DNA from: Symbiodinium natans
Taxonomy: Eukaryota; Sar; Dinophyceae; Suessiales; Symbiodiniaceae
Assembly (NCBI GenBank): GCA_905221605.1
Contig: CAJNDS010000434.1
Location: forward strand, 1 to 62,000
Length of the DNA: 62,000 nucleotides
Reading direction: 5' to 3'
Position 1 is the stretch's first letter, and the number at the start of each line of letters is the position of its first letter. Under the pieces are notes generated by a model. That model did no database searches and had not been told where the DNA came from. It saw nothing but the letters and a program-made list of their open reading frames with translations. Both the position numbers and the translations under genes were made by a program. Positions 1-11,846 of this stretch are shown piece after piece.

Positions 1-372
1 CACACACGACGCACGACACACGAGACGTGCGACGCCCGAAACACGACGCACGACGACGACGACGACGCCCGACGACGACGACGACACCCGACGCCGACGC
101 CCGACGAAAGACGCCCGACGAAAGACGCCCGACGAAAGACGCCCGACGCCCGACGCACGACGCACGACGCACGTCGCAAGACGCACGACCCACGACGCGC
201 GACGCGCGACGACGACGCCCGACGACGACGACGACACCCGACGACGACCACGACGACGAGGACGACGACGACGACGACGAACGACGCACGACGCACGACG
301 CACGACGCACGACGCACGACGGACGACGCACGACGCACGACGACGACGACGACGACGCACGACGACCACAAC
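1..372. repeat. Degenerate CGACGC/ACGACG triplet tract
   Basis: The first 370 bases are almost entirely CGA/ACG triplets with drift to CGC and CAC. The 121-residue open frame (Arg/Asp/Thr/Pro only) is a composition artefact, not a credible protein. The tract stops sharply near 372, where AT-rich single-copy-looking sequence with several copies of TGGTAATGCCA begins. Confidence 0.9.
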
Positions 373-640
373 GACCTGGTAATGCCAGGTAATGCGCTTT
401 GTAATGCCATAAAACAAAGCACGCTCGTAATATCCTGGTAATGCCAGGTGATGCGCTCATCTTGGAAGTGAAGTAAAAGTCCTGTTTAATATTTTAGCTT
501 TGTAATGCCACAAAACAAAGCACGATTGAAAACAATGAAAGCATGCAATGAAAGCATGCAGCAACATGGCAAATGATCAACACCTGAACTCAACGGTTCA
601 AGCGGTCAACAATGCTTCGACATTTTCGGCCACCCAGCAC

Positions 641-990
641 CCTAAATTTTCCGGAAATTTAGGGAGCTGGGCCGTGGCTTCTGAACATGATCAGGCTGCA
701 TCCGTTTCCTAAATTTCCTAAAAATTTTGGGTGTGTAAATTTTCGGAAAATTTAGGAAAACGATTAAGCAAATTTTCCGGAAATTTAGGGACCGAGGCTT
801 CGGGCTACCCGGAACCAGAAATTTTCCAGAAATTTAGGGGAGCGAATCCGGCTTGCGGCCGTCGAAGAGGCCCAGCCTTTCAAAGGGCACAGCCCAAGCC
901 CCAAAATTTCCCGGAAATTTTGGGTCCCGGGTAGGCCAAAGCGGCTTGCTCGCCGGGGTCCAGAAATTTCCGGAAAATTTTGGGGCTGGG
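641..990. repeat. Cluster of short near-palindromes AAATTTTCCGGAAATTT
   Basis: At least six copies of a near-palindrome built on AAATTT-CCGG-AAATTT, usually flanked by CCT/CCC on the left and AGGG/TGGG on the right, lie near 641-664, 735-755, 770-790, 811-839, 899-925 and 958-986. Arms are 8-12 bp around a CCGG or CCAG centre. The sequence between copies is not repeated, so this is a set of dispersed inverted repeats and not a simple tandem array. Function unknown. Confidence 0.8.
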
Positions 991-1029
991 GCACTCCGAG
1001 GCGTGACGCACCGCATAGGGCTGGTTTGA

Positions 1030-1600
1030 CCGTAGCGTTTTTTGAGTAGATATTCGAATTTATATAATGATGGATCGATTTATGAAAAAAGATCATAAGA
1101 TATGAATCTTAAATCGTAATCATTCAAATTCTTGCTAAATAAATTCTTGCCCACCACGTTCACGCGTCAGACTCACAGATATCTTTTTAGAGATCCAGAA
1201 AATATTTGGAGATCTTATTTATCCGCACTGCTTCAGGGTTTTAGTGTATGTCTATTTCTATTTAGTAGGTAGATATATCGTCGATAGAATCGACGGGCCC
1301 CCTCTAGTATTAATAAGATATGATCGACTCCTCAATGACGCAAGAGGCTTCTGCTCCCAAAAATACCAATTATATGTTTGAATTATATTTTATAATTTCT
1401 ATCGTGCAAAATGTAGGGCCGATTCCTCGCGATATTAGGCCGACATTCGATTGTATGTTTTTTCAATATTAAATAATATATTTTAGTAATATATAATATA
1501 TGTAATTATATCAATAAAATGTGTTTTTTATATTTGTTATATATTGGATATATATATATATAGCATCAATGAAAATGCAAAGCCCTAGCCCCAATTAAAA
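1030..1600. other. AT-rich island, no gene recognised
   Basis: About 570 bases of markedly AT-rich DNA in a GC-richer neighbourhood, ending in a short TA run near 1548-1562. Stops occur in all frames. It could be relic organelle-derived DNA or an AT-rich intergenic spacer; no organellar gene block was recognised. Confidence 0.5.
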
Positions 1601-2322
1601 TGCCCAGGCGTCAATACAAAACCCTCGAAAACGAGCAGTGCACCGCTTGTGAATCTAGCGCTGCAGGCTATATGACTGGCGTGCGAATTGCGGTGGGTGT
1701 CAAAAGTGACATCGAGCCATGTCGAGCCAAACCTCTGCGGGCAACAGCCCTTGCACATAGAACACCCTCACCAATTCTCCGTCCAATCCGTGAAATGCAC
1801 TGATACAGGCTCGAACCATGATTCGCGCACACACGCGCACGCGCACATGCACACGCACGGGTAAGATATAGTGAATGTAATGACTATCGCGAAGTCGGAG
1901 ATGCCTTAATATGCGGATGCCACAGCTTTTGCACCTTGCATGTTGCACCGGCTCGGCTTCTGCTTCTGGGCTGGCTTTAGCCAGAAGTGCCGAGATCGTC
2001 CGCTGGATCCATCACCATGCCATGGAGATCTGAAGTGAAACACTTCACCGCGCACTCCTCAGAATGAATCCTGCACCATGGCTGATTCCTAGCCGAGGAG
2101 GCAGTAACAACTCAGCGCATTGCCGTAAACGGGCGTTCAAATACCACGGCTCATTCAAAGGATGTGGCATTGCCTGCCATCGTAGACTCAATGCTGCACG
2201 CTGTTGCCATGCCATGTCAGCATACTTGAAGGTTCACGGGTAGTTCTGAGTAGGGTTATAAGCACCCTGAATAAGGTTCTGACCAGTTATACTTATAGTT
2301 ACCTTTACCTTATACTTGTTAA
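1601..2322. other. No gene seen (3' flank of the MAP kinase gene)
   Basis: Mixed-composition sequence with only short open frames and a purine/pyrimidine CA/CG alternation at 1828-1860. No conserved block was recognised. It lies downstream of the MAP kinase gene, which is read on the minus strand. Confidence 0.5.
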
Positions 2323-5300
2323 TTACATATTATAAATATAACACCACGTAGAACTACCCATGAAACTCCAAGTAGGCAGCAAAGAAAAAGCAGCCAAATG
2401 CCATGCCAGAGACTGCTGCTCGCTGGTGGTCTTATGGAACTTCGCAATTTCTTCTGCAAAGCCCTTGCGAAGCCTCGGACAACGGACATTCCATGCTGGC
2501 GCTGTCGGAAAGGCAGAGCAATGGCCCCCATGACTCTTCGTGCCTCTTTGTGCCTGAAACCGAGAATCGAAAGCCCCCGGCACTGCTTCGCCGAGATCCG
2601 GTTCTTTGTCAAACTCGAGCGTGACCGGCGTAGGCCTTAAACGAAGCAGTGCCCACGATTTGTTTCTTGCATCGGAAACTGAAGGGTTTCCATCGAATGG
2701 ATCAAAGCAAGCCGAGCAAGAGCTGACTGCAGAGAGCGATGATTCCTGACTCATGGTTAGGGGCTGTCAGCTGTGTTGGGAATTTCAAGCTTTGTCGGAA
2801 TGAGAGAGCAACAGTAGCTCAGTAGCAACAGCACCCACTCGTCTCTTCGTTTGGATCAACTAGTTGGGTGCCCGATCACTGAAGGGATTCAGGAACTCCG
2901 GCCTTGCAAGGCATCTCTGTGAATCTGGTCCAAGCATGGCCAACACGGCCCGTGTCTTGTTTGCATATGCGTCTTTGGCACTTCCGTGCAAGGAATTCTG
3001 CCGTTTTCGAAGCATCAAGTTCCCAGCGCCACCGTCTCGACCGATCTGTCCCGGATGTCTTTGAACAGCTCATGGTCAAGAGCCAGATCCTGCAAAATGC
3101 ACTTGCGGGGATCACTCCAGAGGACTCAATGCATCCGGGTGCCGGACTACGTTCACTCTTTCTCGCGGGGTGAACTTGAGCATCTTCCTTGGGCGTCAAA
3201 AAGCATGCTCATGAAGAACGTGTGAGCAATTGCTGTTCATGTGATGAAGCCGAGCACAGCAGGCAACATGCCAGGAGATGCCAGGAGATGCCAGGGGAGT
3301 GGCTCCAGCAAGTCCACGGAAGCGTCGGGCGCATCCGGGAAGCGGCTTCGCCTAACGACTCCAGGGACTCCCCAGAAAATCCCTGTGAGGGAGAAGATGG
3401 GGGACACACGGCTGCTGACAGGATTCTCAATGACTCTCACAAGAGGCTCGGCCCAACGCACCCCTTTGCGCTCGCGTCTCGCCAGCGCTCGGATGTGCTG
3501 CTTGGCCTCCTGCACGTTTTGGAAAGCTCCACAGGTCAGGTAAAATGAGGATGCCAGCAACAGAACTTCCTCCGTCTGCAGCTGGGCAATCTCGGCCTGG
3601 AGCCCGGGAGCATTGGTTTGATTTCGCCTTTGTGAGGTTTGTCCGAACGCGTCTCCTGTTGTTCCCGGGAAGAGGCATTGATGAAAAGTCTGTGTGTGTG
3701 TGTGAACATGCGCGAGCGCTGTCAGACAAGACCCGAAGTCACCTGAAGCTACTCCTCCAAACTACAACCTGCAACTGGACCAGAGCACGCCAGATGAGAC
3801 AAGCAAGACCATGTAGGAGATGGAAAAACCAGAAAACATAACCTGAGATGTCCCGCCCACGCACCATGCAATTGAAGCCTCCGAGGGAGTACCAAGCAGG
3901 TCGAAAATGACATTCAGTTGGTCAGTACCTAGTGCATGTTGCATGTGAGATGCGAAAAAACACGCCAAAACAGCTCGAGCAACACAAAAAGCAACTGAGG
4001 CCCAATCTGCCACGCCTGGGGCACCAGCTCAGAAAGAATCCAAACATCATGCAGCATGAACTTGGGTTGAGCCGGCGGGCGTGCAGCCTAGGGACGTATG
4101 GAATCTCGGATCTTTTCGATGCTTTCGGTCCGGTGAAAGTGGGTAGCAGCTGGAACCAGGAAACAGTGGGCCCCGATCCTGTCAGATCTAACAGCTCGGG
4201 TTTAGGGTTTAGGGTTTAGGGTTTAGGGACTGACAGTCCGATTGTTGTGGCCTCCGTGTGGGTACCCTCCTTGGTCACACACTGACATCACACACCATAT
4301 CTCACACCGTCTCACACCGTCTTAGGCAAACGCCAGCATTTGCAGAAGCTCTGCGTAGATGCACCCCACCGACCACATGTCGATTTGCTCGTTGTAGTTA
4401 TCCTGCGAGGAATGCGGAAAAAGCACGCTTCGGATGACACCCATCTTGCGCGTCAGGCCATAAGGCATCCCACCTGCAGCAAGATCAGCTCCGGGGCTCG
4501 GTACCAACCTTAGGCTCTTGGCTTTTGAGCCCTAAAAACTAAACCCTAAACCCTAAACCCTAAACCCTAAACCCTAAACCCTAAACCCTAAACCCTAAAC
4601 CCTAAACCCTAAACCCTAAACCCTAAACCCTAAACCCCCCAACCCTGAACCCTGCAACAGCTTTGCGATTCTGCACTACTCTAAGGCTCCGGCGGGTGAC
4701 CACGTGCCTCGTCATAGTTCGCTTGGCTTTTGCCGTGTGGGGAACCACGGGTCCCGCGACCTGAAGGGCCGTGGCTCAAGCTCTGGGGCGTGCAGCTCAG
4801 GAATGCCCGCCTCTTGGTTATGCTCTTTGGGTTTAGGGTTTTGGGCTTTAGGGATTTGGGGGGGGGTTCTTATTGTAAGAAGGGTTAAGAGTTTTGGTCT
4901 TTTTTGGGAGGGAGAATATTCAGGGTTCGCCGATCTTGGGAAATGCCGAGTACCCCTTTCTGTGTGCACACGCTTCGGCAAGGCCTCGTTCGGCTCCTCC
5001 TCCCCCCGAGGTGTGTTGGGCAACGGGGCATGCTGTACCTGGTCGGAATGTCGCACAGCACACAACTGCAAGACTGAGAAGAAGATTCCGGCCTCTCCAA
5101 AATCCCTCTATAGCCAACATGCTTTTATGGAGCTTGCTAGCTGCGGCGGCTCGGGTGGCTCGGACTTGCTACCTGTGAGTAGCTTTGGCGGAACCCTAAA
5201 CCCTAAACCCTAAACCCTAAAATGTCGTCGGCAAAAGCTGAGGCAGTCACAGATGAAACCGCTCTGGACAGCCCAAAGTCACAGATTTTCACGGAGCAAT

Positions 5301-7731
5301 CCTGCTTAGCATGGCGACGTGTTCGTTTCGGGTTTAGGGTTTAGGGTTTAGGGTTTAGGGTTTAGGGTTTAGGGTTTAGGGTTTAGGGTTTAGGGTTTAG
5401 GGTTTAGGGTTTAGGGTTTAGGGTTTAGGGTTTAGGGTTTAGGGTTTAGGGTTTAGGGTTTAGGGTTTAGGGTTTCTCGCCGCGCCGCGGCAGTAGATGT
5501 CATGCGGAGATGGCGCCCCAACACACCCAGGGGGTGTGAGGGGGGCGGCATATGTCGCGGCGGCGTATATTGAAGTTGGAGTTGGGTTGTTTTATTTTTC
5601 CCACCCCCTGCAAACGCAGGCATCCACCCAACTTTTCTCCTTTTAGGGTTTCGGGCTAACGCCCTAAATTCCCACGGTTGGGTAGGACTGAACGGGTCAG
5701 GGTTGTCAAAACCAGCCCAGAAAACAGACGGGGGCAGAAGGCCCTTACCTCCGGGACGAAGGGGGGGAGGAGGGGGGGGGGGGCGGGGCGGGAGGTGGGA
5801 GGGGGGTGTGGAGGGGGGGGAGGGGGGGGCAGGGGGTGGGGGCAGGGGGGCCAGGGGGCGCAGGGGGGCAGAAGGCAAAAAAAAAACAGGTTTTTGGGTT
5901 TGGAGTTGAGCAATCGCCCAGGCTGACCTGCCTTGCGGCCCCTCTGGTCCCTGAACACGCTCCGCCAGGGGCCCGGCACCAGGGGGCTCCGGAGGGGGGC
6001 CCAGGGACCACCTACAGAAGCCACTTTTGGTAAGGCGGGGTACTGCACCGGCACTGGAGGTGCAGCTCACGCTCAACACAACTCTTTAGGCTTGCATAGT
6101 AACTCCAAGCGATGGTGTTAATCGCTGTCGGGTGTAGTACTGGGTCCAGGCACCCTGAAAAGGGTGGGTACGGCCTAAGCAGGCCTGGGTGGGAATTTAG
6201 GGTTTAGGGTTTAGGGTTTAGGGTTTAGGGTTTAGGGTTTAGGGTTTAGGGTTTAGGGTTTAGGGTTTAGGGTTTAGGGTTTAGGGTTTAGGTTCAGGGG
6301 GGCATTATTGGTACTGAAGGTATCTGTGGCTGCTGACTCATGATCTCTCCAATGTCCTGGTTCACAAGACAGTTGGCCGGCTTCAGGTCCTTTGTGAGCG
6401 TGCCACGGGGTTAGGGTTTAGGGTTTAGGGTTCAGGGTTCAGGGTTTAGGTTTTAGGGTTCAGGGTTTAGGGTTTAGGGTTTAGGCTTTAGGGTTTAGGG
6501 TTTAGGGTTTAGGGTTTAGGGTTTAGGGCACGCAAGATATCTGAAAATCCGATTGCATGCCCCCAAAGAAGTGCCTAAAAGCCCACTCATCAACCCTTAT
6601 GGAACCCTTCTTCGGGTTTGTGGTTGTAAGGTTTAGGGTTTAGGGCTATGATTCCTTATTGGAAGCTTTCTCCAAGCATCCCTGAGGAAAGCTTCGGGCA
6701 TCCTGCACTAGGTCCGTGAGCTCTGAGCCAAGGGCCCTGTGCCAAATGCCGGCGGAGTGCAGGTACTTCAGTCCTTCCGTGTAACAGCGTACACGCATCT
6801 CAAAAAACAACAAGGTTCCTGAAATCACCAAAACCCCGAGCCGGAGAAGATCAGTTGACTTCTCAAGTGGAAGGAAGAGGGAGCGGAAGCCAGACCATGC
6901 TCCCTAAAGCTAAACCCAAAAATCCCTCAACCCTCAACCCGGGGGGATGCTCCTACGAGGAGGTTGTAGAGCAGGGTGTTGATGTGGAGTGGCGTGAGCA
7001 GGACGTCCGTCTTGATGAGCTTCTTCATGTCCGAGTCACACAGCCTAACAGGGGAAACCGAGGGAGATTCTGTGGCTCCCCGCATCTTGAAGCTCTTTGG
7101 ATTTGGGATTTAGGGCCCACAGTGGAGCGAATTGACTGCCGAGGCGGTGGCTCCATAACTATGTACAATTCGTCGAAGCTGCGCATGTGAGATGGCCTCT
7201 GACATCTGATCACGCTCTGCATGTCTGATGTGTTGTGCTTTGGTCGACAGTCTCTGCTTCATTGCTGGCATGGAATAATGTCATCCCGCTGCAACAAGGG
7301 CGCTCGATGATGTCGTAGATTTGCACAATGTGGGGATGGGTGAGCCTGCGTGAGCACTTGCTTTATTGACCGCCGGAACAACTTGTAAACAGCAACATGA
7401 CCTTGTCATAATTGCGGTTTCTCGCAGGATCCGCTTGCAATCCACCAGGTCATCAAACATGTGCTTGACCTGGACTGCACTTGCACGAACCACTTGCCCG
7501 GGGTAAAGAGTCACGGGTACATAGCCCCTTGGGATGGCACACGCTTGATTGCGACATTCTGGTCACGCTCTTTGTCATAGGCTTCACCTATGGAAAAAAA
7601 AAAAAAAACAGGACTCTCGCTCATCGACTCGCAACGTGTGGTCAGCTTTTCGGCAGGCTCGGAACCCCACATACGCTGCCGTATGATCCGGAACCTATGA
7701 TATTCTTGACCTCATATCGCGACCTTGGCAT
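2323..7731 (-). CDS. Atypical MAP kinase (TRH activation site), about 21 exons
   Basis: Serine/threonine protein kinase of the MAPK family. Exons in reading order, from the Met at 7731: 7667-7731 (glycine loop GSGSYGSV); 7541-7587 (VAIK lysine); 7402-7469 (DLVDCKRILRE); 7300-7345; 7151-7178 (DELYIVME); 6957-7044 (LLTPLHINTLLYNLL); 6736-6773; 6357-6389 (DLKPANCLVNQ, completing HRD across the junction); 5222-5301 (CDFGLSR); 4694-4734; 4474-4508 (WYRAPELILLQ); 4334-4402 (IDMWSVGCIYAELL); 4095-4178 (PLFPGSS); 3870-3928 (DQLNVIFDLLGTPSE); 3441-3509; 3303-3345; 3157-3190; 3028-3089 (LDHELFKDIRD); 2587-2635; 2323-2473 (LRKGFAEEIAKFH). All kinase subdomains are present in order. The activation site aligned with TEY reads T-R-H, as in atypical protist MAPKs where Tyr is replaced by His. 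An extra exon (SKSEPPEPPQ) may lie at 5142-5174. The C-terminal 25 residues after KFH are uncertain. Exact exon ends are inferred. Confidence 0.9.
4197..4228. repeat. TTTAGGG tract in a MAPK intron
   Basis: About four copies of TTTAGGG directly behind the acceptor side of the exon ending the CD-loop block (exon start 4178). One of several such tracts within this gene's introns. Confidence 0.9.
4536..4640. repeat. CCCTAAA tract in a MAPK intron
   Basis: About 14 perfect copies of CCCTAAA (TTTAGGG in the gene's sense), ending in degenerate CCC-rich units. It lies between the activation-loop exon (4694-4734) and the WYRAPE exon (4474-4508), an intron of only about 185 nt that is more than half telomere-like repeat. 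Confidence 0.95.
5330..5475. repeat. TTTAGGG tract in a MAPK intron
   Basis: About 20 nearly perfect TTTAGGG units just upstream (in gene sense) of the DFG exon at 5222-5301. A short CCCTAAA run in the opposite orientation lies at 5193-5220 on the other side of that exon, so the DFG exon is framed by converging telomere-like repeats. Confidence 0.95.
5757..5873. other. Extremely G-rich tract, quadruplex-prone
   Basis: About 115 bases that are mostly runs of 3-12 G separated by single A, C or T. It lies within the large MAPK intron between the catalytic-loop exon (6357-6389) and the DFG exon (5222-5301). The minus-strand pre-mRNA would be C-rich and the plus DNA strand G-rich. Open frames across it (Gly- or Pro-rich) are composition artefacts. 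Confidence 0.85.
6197..6530. repeat. TTTAGGG tracts flanking the MAPK catalytic-loop exon
   Basis: Two TTTAGGG tracts, 6197-6293 (perfect) and 6411-6530 (with TTCAGGG and TTTAGGC variants), sit on either side of the 33-nt exon 6357-6389 that encodes the catalytic loop. A third short run is at 6632-6647. Confidence 0.9.
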
Positions 7732-8220
7732 GTTGTCGAAAATCGCTCCAAGCAAGCTCCGGCACAGCTAACTAGATGATCGATGGCACCGAAACTCGCA
7801 CAACGGGGCATAAGTTGTCAGCGAAACGTGCCACTGGCCAGCCCTTGGGATGACCGGCATCTCATGTACAAGACGTTGAGCTACTTTGAGCCAAGAGAGA
7901 CAGTGGCCCACGCACATGGTCTGTTTGCCGGCTCAGGCTTTCCCATGCTTGATACTGCCCGTACGCGGAGAAGCACTTTTTTGGAGATGTGCTGTGCAGC
8001 AGTCTTGCTCCTCCACCAGCGCACTGAAGCAACCGGCAGCTGTATCGGCGCAGACAACTGCAGGCACGGTGGTAGATTGCTGGCGCTGCTGCAACACACA
8101 CACAGAGATATACATATATATATATATGTATGTATAAAGGTATTCTACATCAAATATGCACACACATAGCCATATGCGTTCTGAGAGGTAGTCTTTCTGT
8201 CTATGTCTTATAAACACACA

Positions 8221-8255
<35 letters not shown>

Positions 8256-9711
8256 AAACGGTCGGCCTCCACGACCGCTCAGGCGTAGCGCGCTGAGCAT
8301 TGCAAAACTTTCAGCGGCCAATCAGCTCGACGGCCGCATTAATCCTCGGGGGCCTGCGATGGGCGCCACTCGTGCTGCGCAACACCACCACTGGGGAGGT
8401 CAAATCATGTCAAGTGCAGGCCGCCTTCCGGGACCACCGTTTTGAAACGTGACTCCTGCCCATTGGCCTCATGCCAGCAGGGCTTCTTGTTTAGCAACCC
8501 ACCCTCAGCCCCTCGTTCTGCACACCCACCTTCTGACAGCATCCACTTCAGCTCATGCCTTACACTGGTCATGACTGCTCAGTTGAGGAGAGGCAGGGAG
8601 GGAAGGGGGGCTGAAAGATTGAACACCAGGCTCCGAGCATGAGAGACGTGGAGTTGTGCCATGCCCCAGATGCCGTCACCGCATAGCCTGGCTTCATTTG
8701 AAGCTTTCGAAAGCAATGCGACTTGCCACTTGCAACGTGGCTGCCGCACGAGGCTGTCCGAAGCCTGGAACATGCATCATCGCAGGGCAAGGTGCGCCTT
8801 TTTTCTGAGAAACCAGAAAAGGAAGAGAACTTAAATGAGGCCTTGGTCCGCGATCCCAAGTGCAACAGCAAGCTTGGCGCCCCAACCAAGCCCTGAAGCT
8901 CAGCAAATTCGTGTGCGCTTCGCCACTTCGCCGCTTCACGCTTCGCTGACCGATGTTCGAGGGCGCCGCTGCTAACTTCCACGACGCTCTCAAATCCAGA
9001 TCCTTGCGAGACTTGTCACATGCAGCAGCTACGAGTACTGCAGCAAGATCAGCATCATAAGAGCCCGGCCACCCAGGCCAGCCTCTGCACTTTGTAAGCC
9101 TCCGGACATAACTTCACTGGCTTTCAAAACACAGAGAGCTCCATTTTCAAATGCATCACTTCCAATACGGAAGTAGATCAAGTTCGTACAGTGTGCCGAT
9201 TGCTGCTGGTTCAATCAAGCTCAAACAGGCGCCCGAATACAATGTTAAGGGGAAGCTGCTCTCGTCAACTCCGAGAGCCTGTCAGATGCTAAGTAGTAGC
9301 TGAGTAATCAAGCTTTGTGCAGGCAAGTTAGGCTGCATTCATGGCCCGGGGCTGTGCCGAAGACAGGTTATCGCGGATAGAAGGTCAGCGGAAAGGTCGG
9401 CTCGGGCAGATGGTCTGCAACTGCACATGCCCTACGAACTCATCATGCATCTTGGCTTTCAAGACGGCTTTGAGTACTTCCTTCGACGCAAGACACTCAC
9501 TGCGCCAAGGACGTGGACCACCCCAGCAACCTTTTCCCCAACAGGCCTAGAAGTGCGCTGGGCCCATCACTGCCTCGAGGCTTCCCAAATTGTCTGCGGT
9601 CTGCAAGAACAACAAAGACCCCAGCCTATTCGCAGCTTTGTGGCCGGCATGACCTGTCTCGAAACGCTTGCACTGGCTCAAGGAGCTGCCACTTTTGAAG
9701 CTTCGAAGCTG
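7732..9711. other. Upstream of MAPK; no gene supported
   Basis: Contains open frames on both strands (longest 137 codons, minus, 8569-8982) but no recognised domain. A (CA)9 run followed by about 24 A is at 8216-8256, and a TA-rich run is at 8108-8130. The MAPK promoter should lie near 7735-7800, but no motif can be pointed to. Confidence 0.4.
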
Positions 9712-10006
9712 ACCCTAAACCCTAAACCCTAAACCCTAAACCCTAAACCCTAAACCCTAAACCCTAAACCTGGTTCTTTATCTGTTCTCGCCAAGCTGCA
9801 GCTGGTCTCGACGCGCCCCGCAGCGTCCAAGGATCAGATCTCTGCCGCAACCATGTCAGCCGATCTGGCTCAGAACCACATATACTTGGGTTTAGGGTTT
9901 AGGGTTTAGGGTTTAGGGTTTAGGTTTAGGGTTTCGGGTTTAGGGTTTCGGGTTTCGGGTTTCGGGTTTAGGGTTTAGGGTTTAGGGTTTAGGGTTTAGG
10001 GTTTCA
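9712..10006. repeat. Opposed CCCTAAA and TTTAGGG tracts
   Basis: CCCTAAA units run at 9712-9771 and TTTAGGG units at 9888-10004, pointing away from each other around a 115-bp unique spacer. The right tract carries TTTCGGG variants. A third tract is at 10474-10524. Confidence 0.9.
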
Positions 10007-10091
10007 ATTATAACTGTACTTATAACCCACTTATAAGCCCCTTAAGTGCCCTAATAGGGTCAGTACCATGAACCCCCCAAGTAGAGCCACA

Positions 10092-10196
10092 TATGACTGG
10101 CTGTCAAGATTATGGTCCCTTTTTGGATCCCCATTATAATACGGCACCTAATATTTAGGGTACCCCATAGGGGATCATAATTTTGACAACCGCCCA
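10092..10196. mobile_element. MITE-like element, family F (GTTGTCAAAATTATG ends)
   Basis: The left end GGCTGTCAAGATTATGGTCC is mirrored by a right end whose reverse complement is GCGGTTGTCAAAATTATGAT, giving imperfect terminal inverted repeats of about 20 bp around an 80-bp core with GGGGTACC-like segments. The same terminus (TTGTCAAGATTATG) occurs alone near 61835. No ORF; non-autonomous. Transposase family unknown. Confidence 0.7.
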
Positions 10197-10524
10197 TATA
10201 GAGCACATGCTTGCGACGGGGGACTCCGGCAACTGCGATTCCTTGTGAGCGCAAGAACCTTTCTACCAACAGATCCTTCTCAGCGAATATGTGACAGGTG
10301 GCCTAACAAATTGCAAGATAGGCCGCAAAAGGGTCAAACACGTCGTTGCTATGACAATATTGGCAGTCACAGCATGTCCCAGTACCAAACTGCGAAATAA
10401 AGCAGGCCTCGCAGAAAGGAGGATGCAGAATCCATGCTGTTGCCAACCTCAGGCTAACGAATGGCATGCTATGAGGGTTCAGGGTTTAGGGTTTAGGGTT
10501 TAGGGTTTAGGGTTTAGGGTTTAG

Positions 10525-11846
10525 CGATCTCAACGGAAACCTCACGTTCGCCTTCAAGAATTTGTGATCGGTATCTATCGAGTGTATATAGGAAGTATGG
10601 ATGCTTCTTGATGGCATTCTGCCATCGGCTGTTAGCGCTTTCTTGAAGGGTGTGTTTGATAGACGAAACCGTAGTCTAGACAAATCTCCACCATACGAGA
10701 TCTGTTCTCAAGTTGCGCGGAACTTAACACGTGTCAAGTTCGTGAATTTGTGCACTTTAAACTGTCCTATGGCTGGAGACTCATGCGCAGTGCTCTGATG
10801 AGTCTGGCATTGAAGTCTCCACAAATCAGCTTAGACGAGTAAGTGTATCTTATCTGCCTTTTCTTTGTGTTTGCAGCTCGCGGCAATGTCGATTTGCCAA
10901 CTCCGAATTGACGCCATTGTTGGTGTGCAAAACCCATGTCATGTGGCCTACTCCTGGTGTCAGCGCTAACTAGGTTGGGCGGGACGGTTGCGGACAGGGA
11001 GGCAACGTTCAGAGCCGAAATTGGCGTTTGGTTGACGGTCGCACCTTGCAACAACAAATTAACCCCCACGGGCAATCATCGGGACAGTACCATGGAGCAA
11101 CTACGTATCACAGTCGCACAGCTCCGTTCTTCTGCAGCCACTGGCAAGAGACAGCTGCGCATTGACATGCCGGATCTTAGGGCGGGGCAGCGTTCGGAAG
11201 GCGAAAAGGAGGATGCTGCTTGAAGTGTGTCAGCGCCCACTGCGCTGGTGGAGACGGATCTGCTTTACCTGAAAAAAGGTTCGCGCTGGAAGCGGACTTC
11301 TGCGTGGTTCATGAGCTGACATGAGACGGCAAGCGATCACGAGATGGTCTACGGATGCTACACGGGGCTCCGGCTTCTCCATGCCCGCCTCGCCTGCTTG
11401 AAAGCTCATCAACAATCATCCTGAATCTTGTAAAGCCATGCAAGCCAAATTCTTAATACTACAAATACTATTAATCCTACTAATCCTATTCATACTATTT
11501 CTACTCTGAATACTCTGATACTATGAGTACTATGAATATACGATGATTACTATTAATAGCCAAACGCAACCCATGCCCCGCCTGACCACTCAAGGCTCCA
11601 ATCCGCCGGTGGAGGGTCTGCGCTTCCACCAGCCAGCCCCGAAGCCTCACAAATCTCCCCTCAAGGGCCCCCTTAACCCTAAACCCTAAACCCTAAACCC
11701 CCCAAAGCTTCGCAGTTGGTTCGAGGTCTCCACTCGTAAAGCCCTGGCCAGCTCAGCTCGGCCTCGCGTCGCCGCTTGCAGTTGTTGTACAGTGCAAAGG
11801 GAGAATGAAGGACACAATGGAAGTGAGAGCACGGACTCATGGGGTA
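10525..11846. other. No gene supported
   Basis: Short open frames on both strands, none with a recognisable domain. A plus-strand frame ending near 11223 looks protein-like in composition but stands alone. A degenerate TACTA/AATACT run is at 11455-11560 and a short CCCTAAA run at 11672-11702. Confidence 0.4.

Noticed and set aside
1030-1600. AT-rich island considered as an organelle DNA insertion
   Set aside because: No fragment of a plastid or mitochondrial gene could be recognised, so origin is left open.
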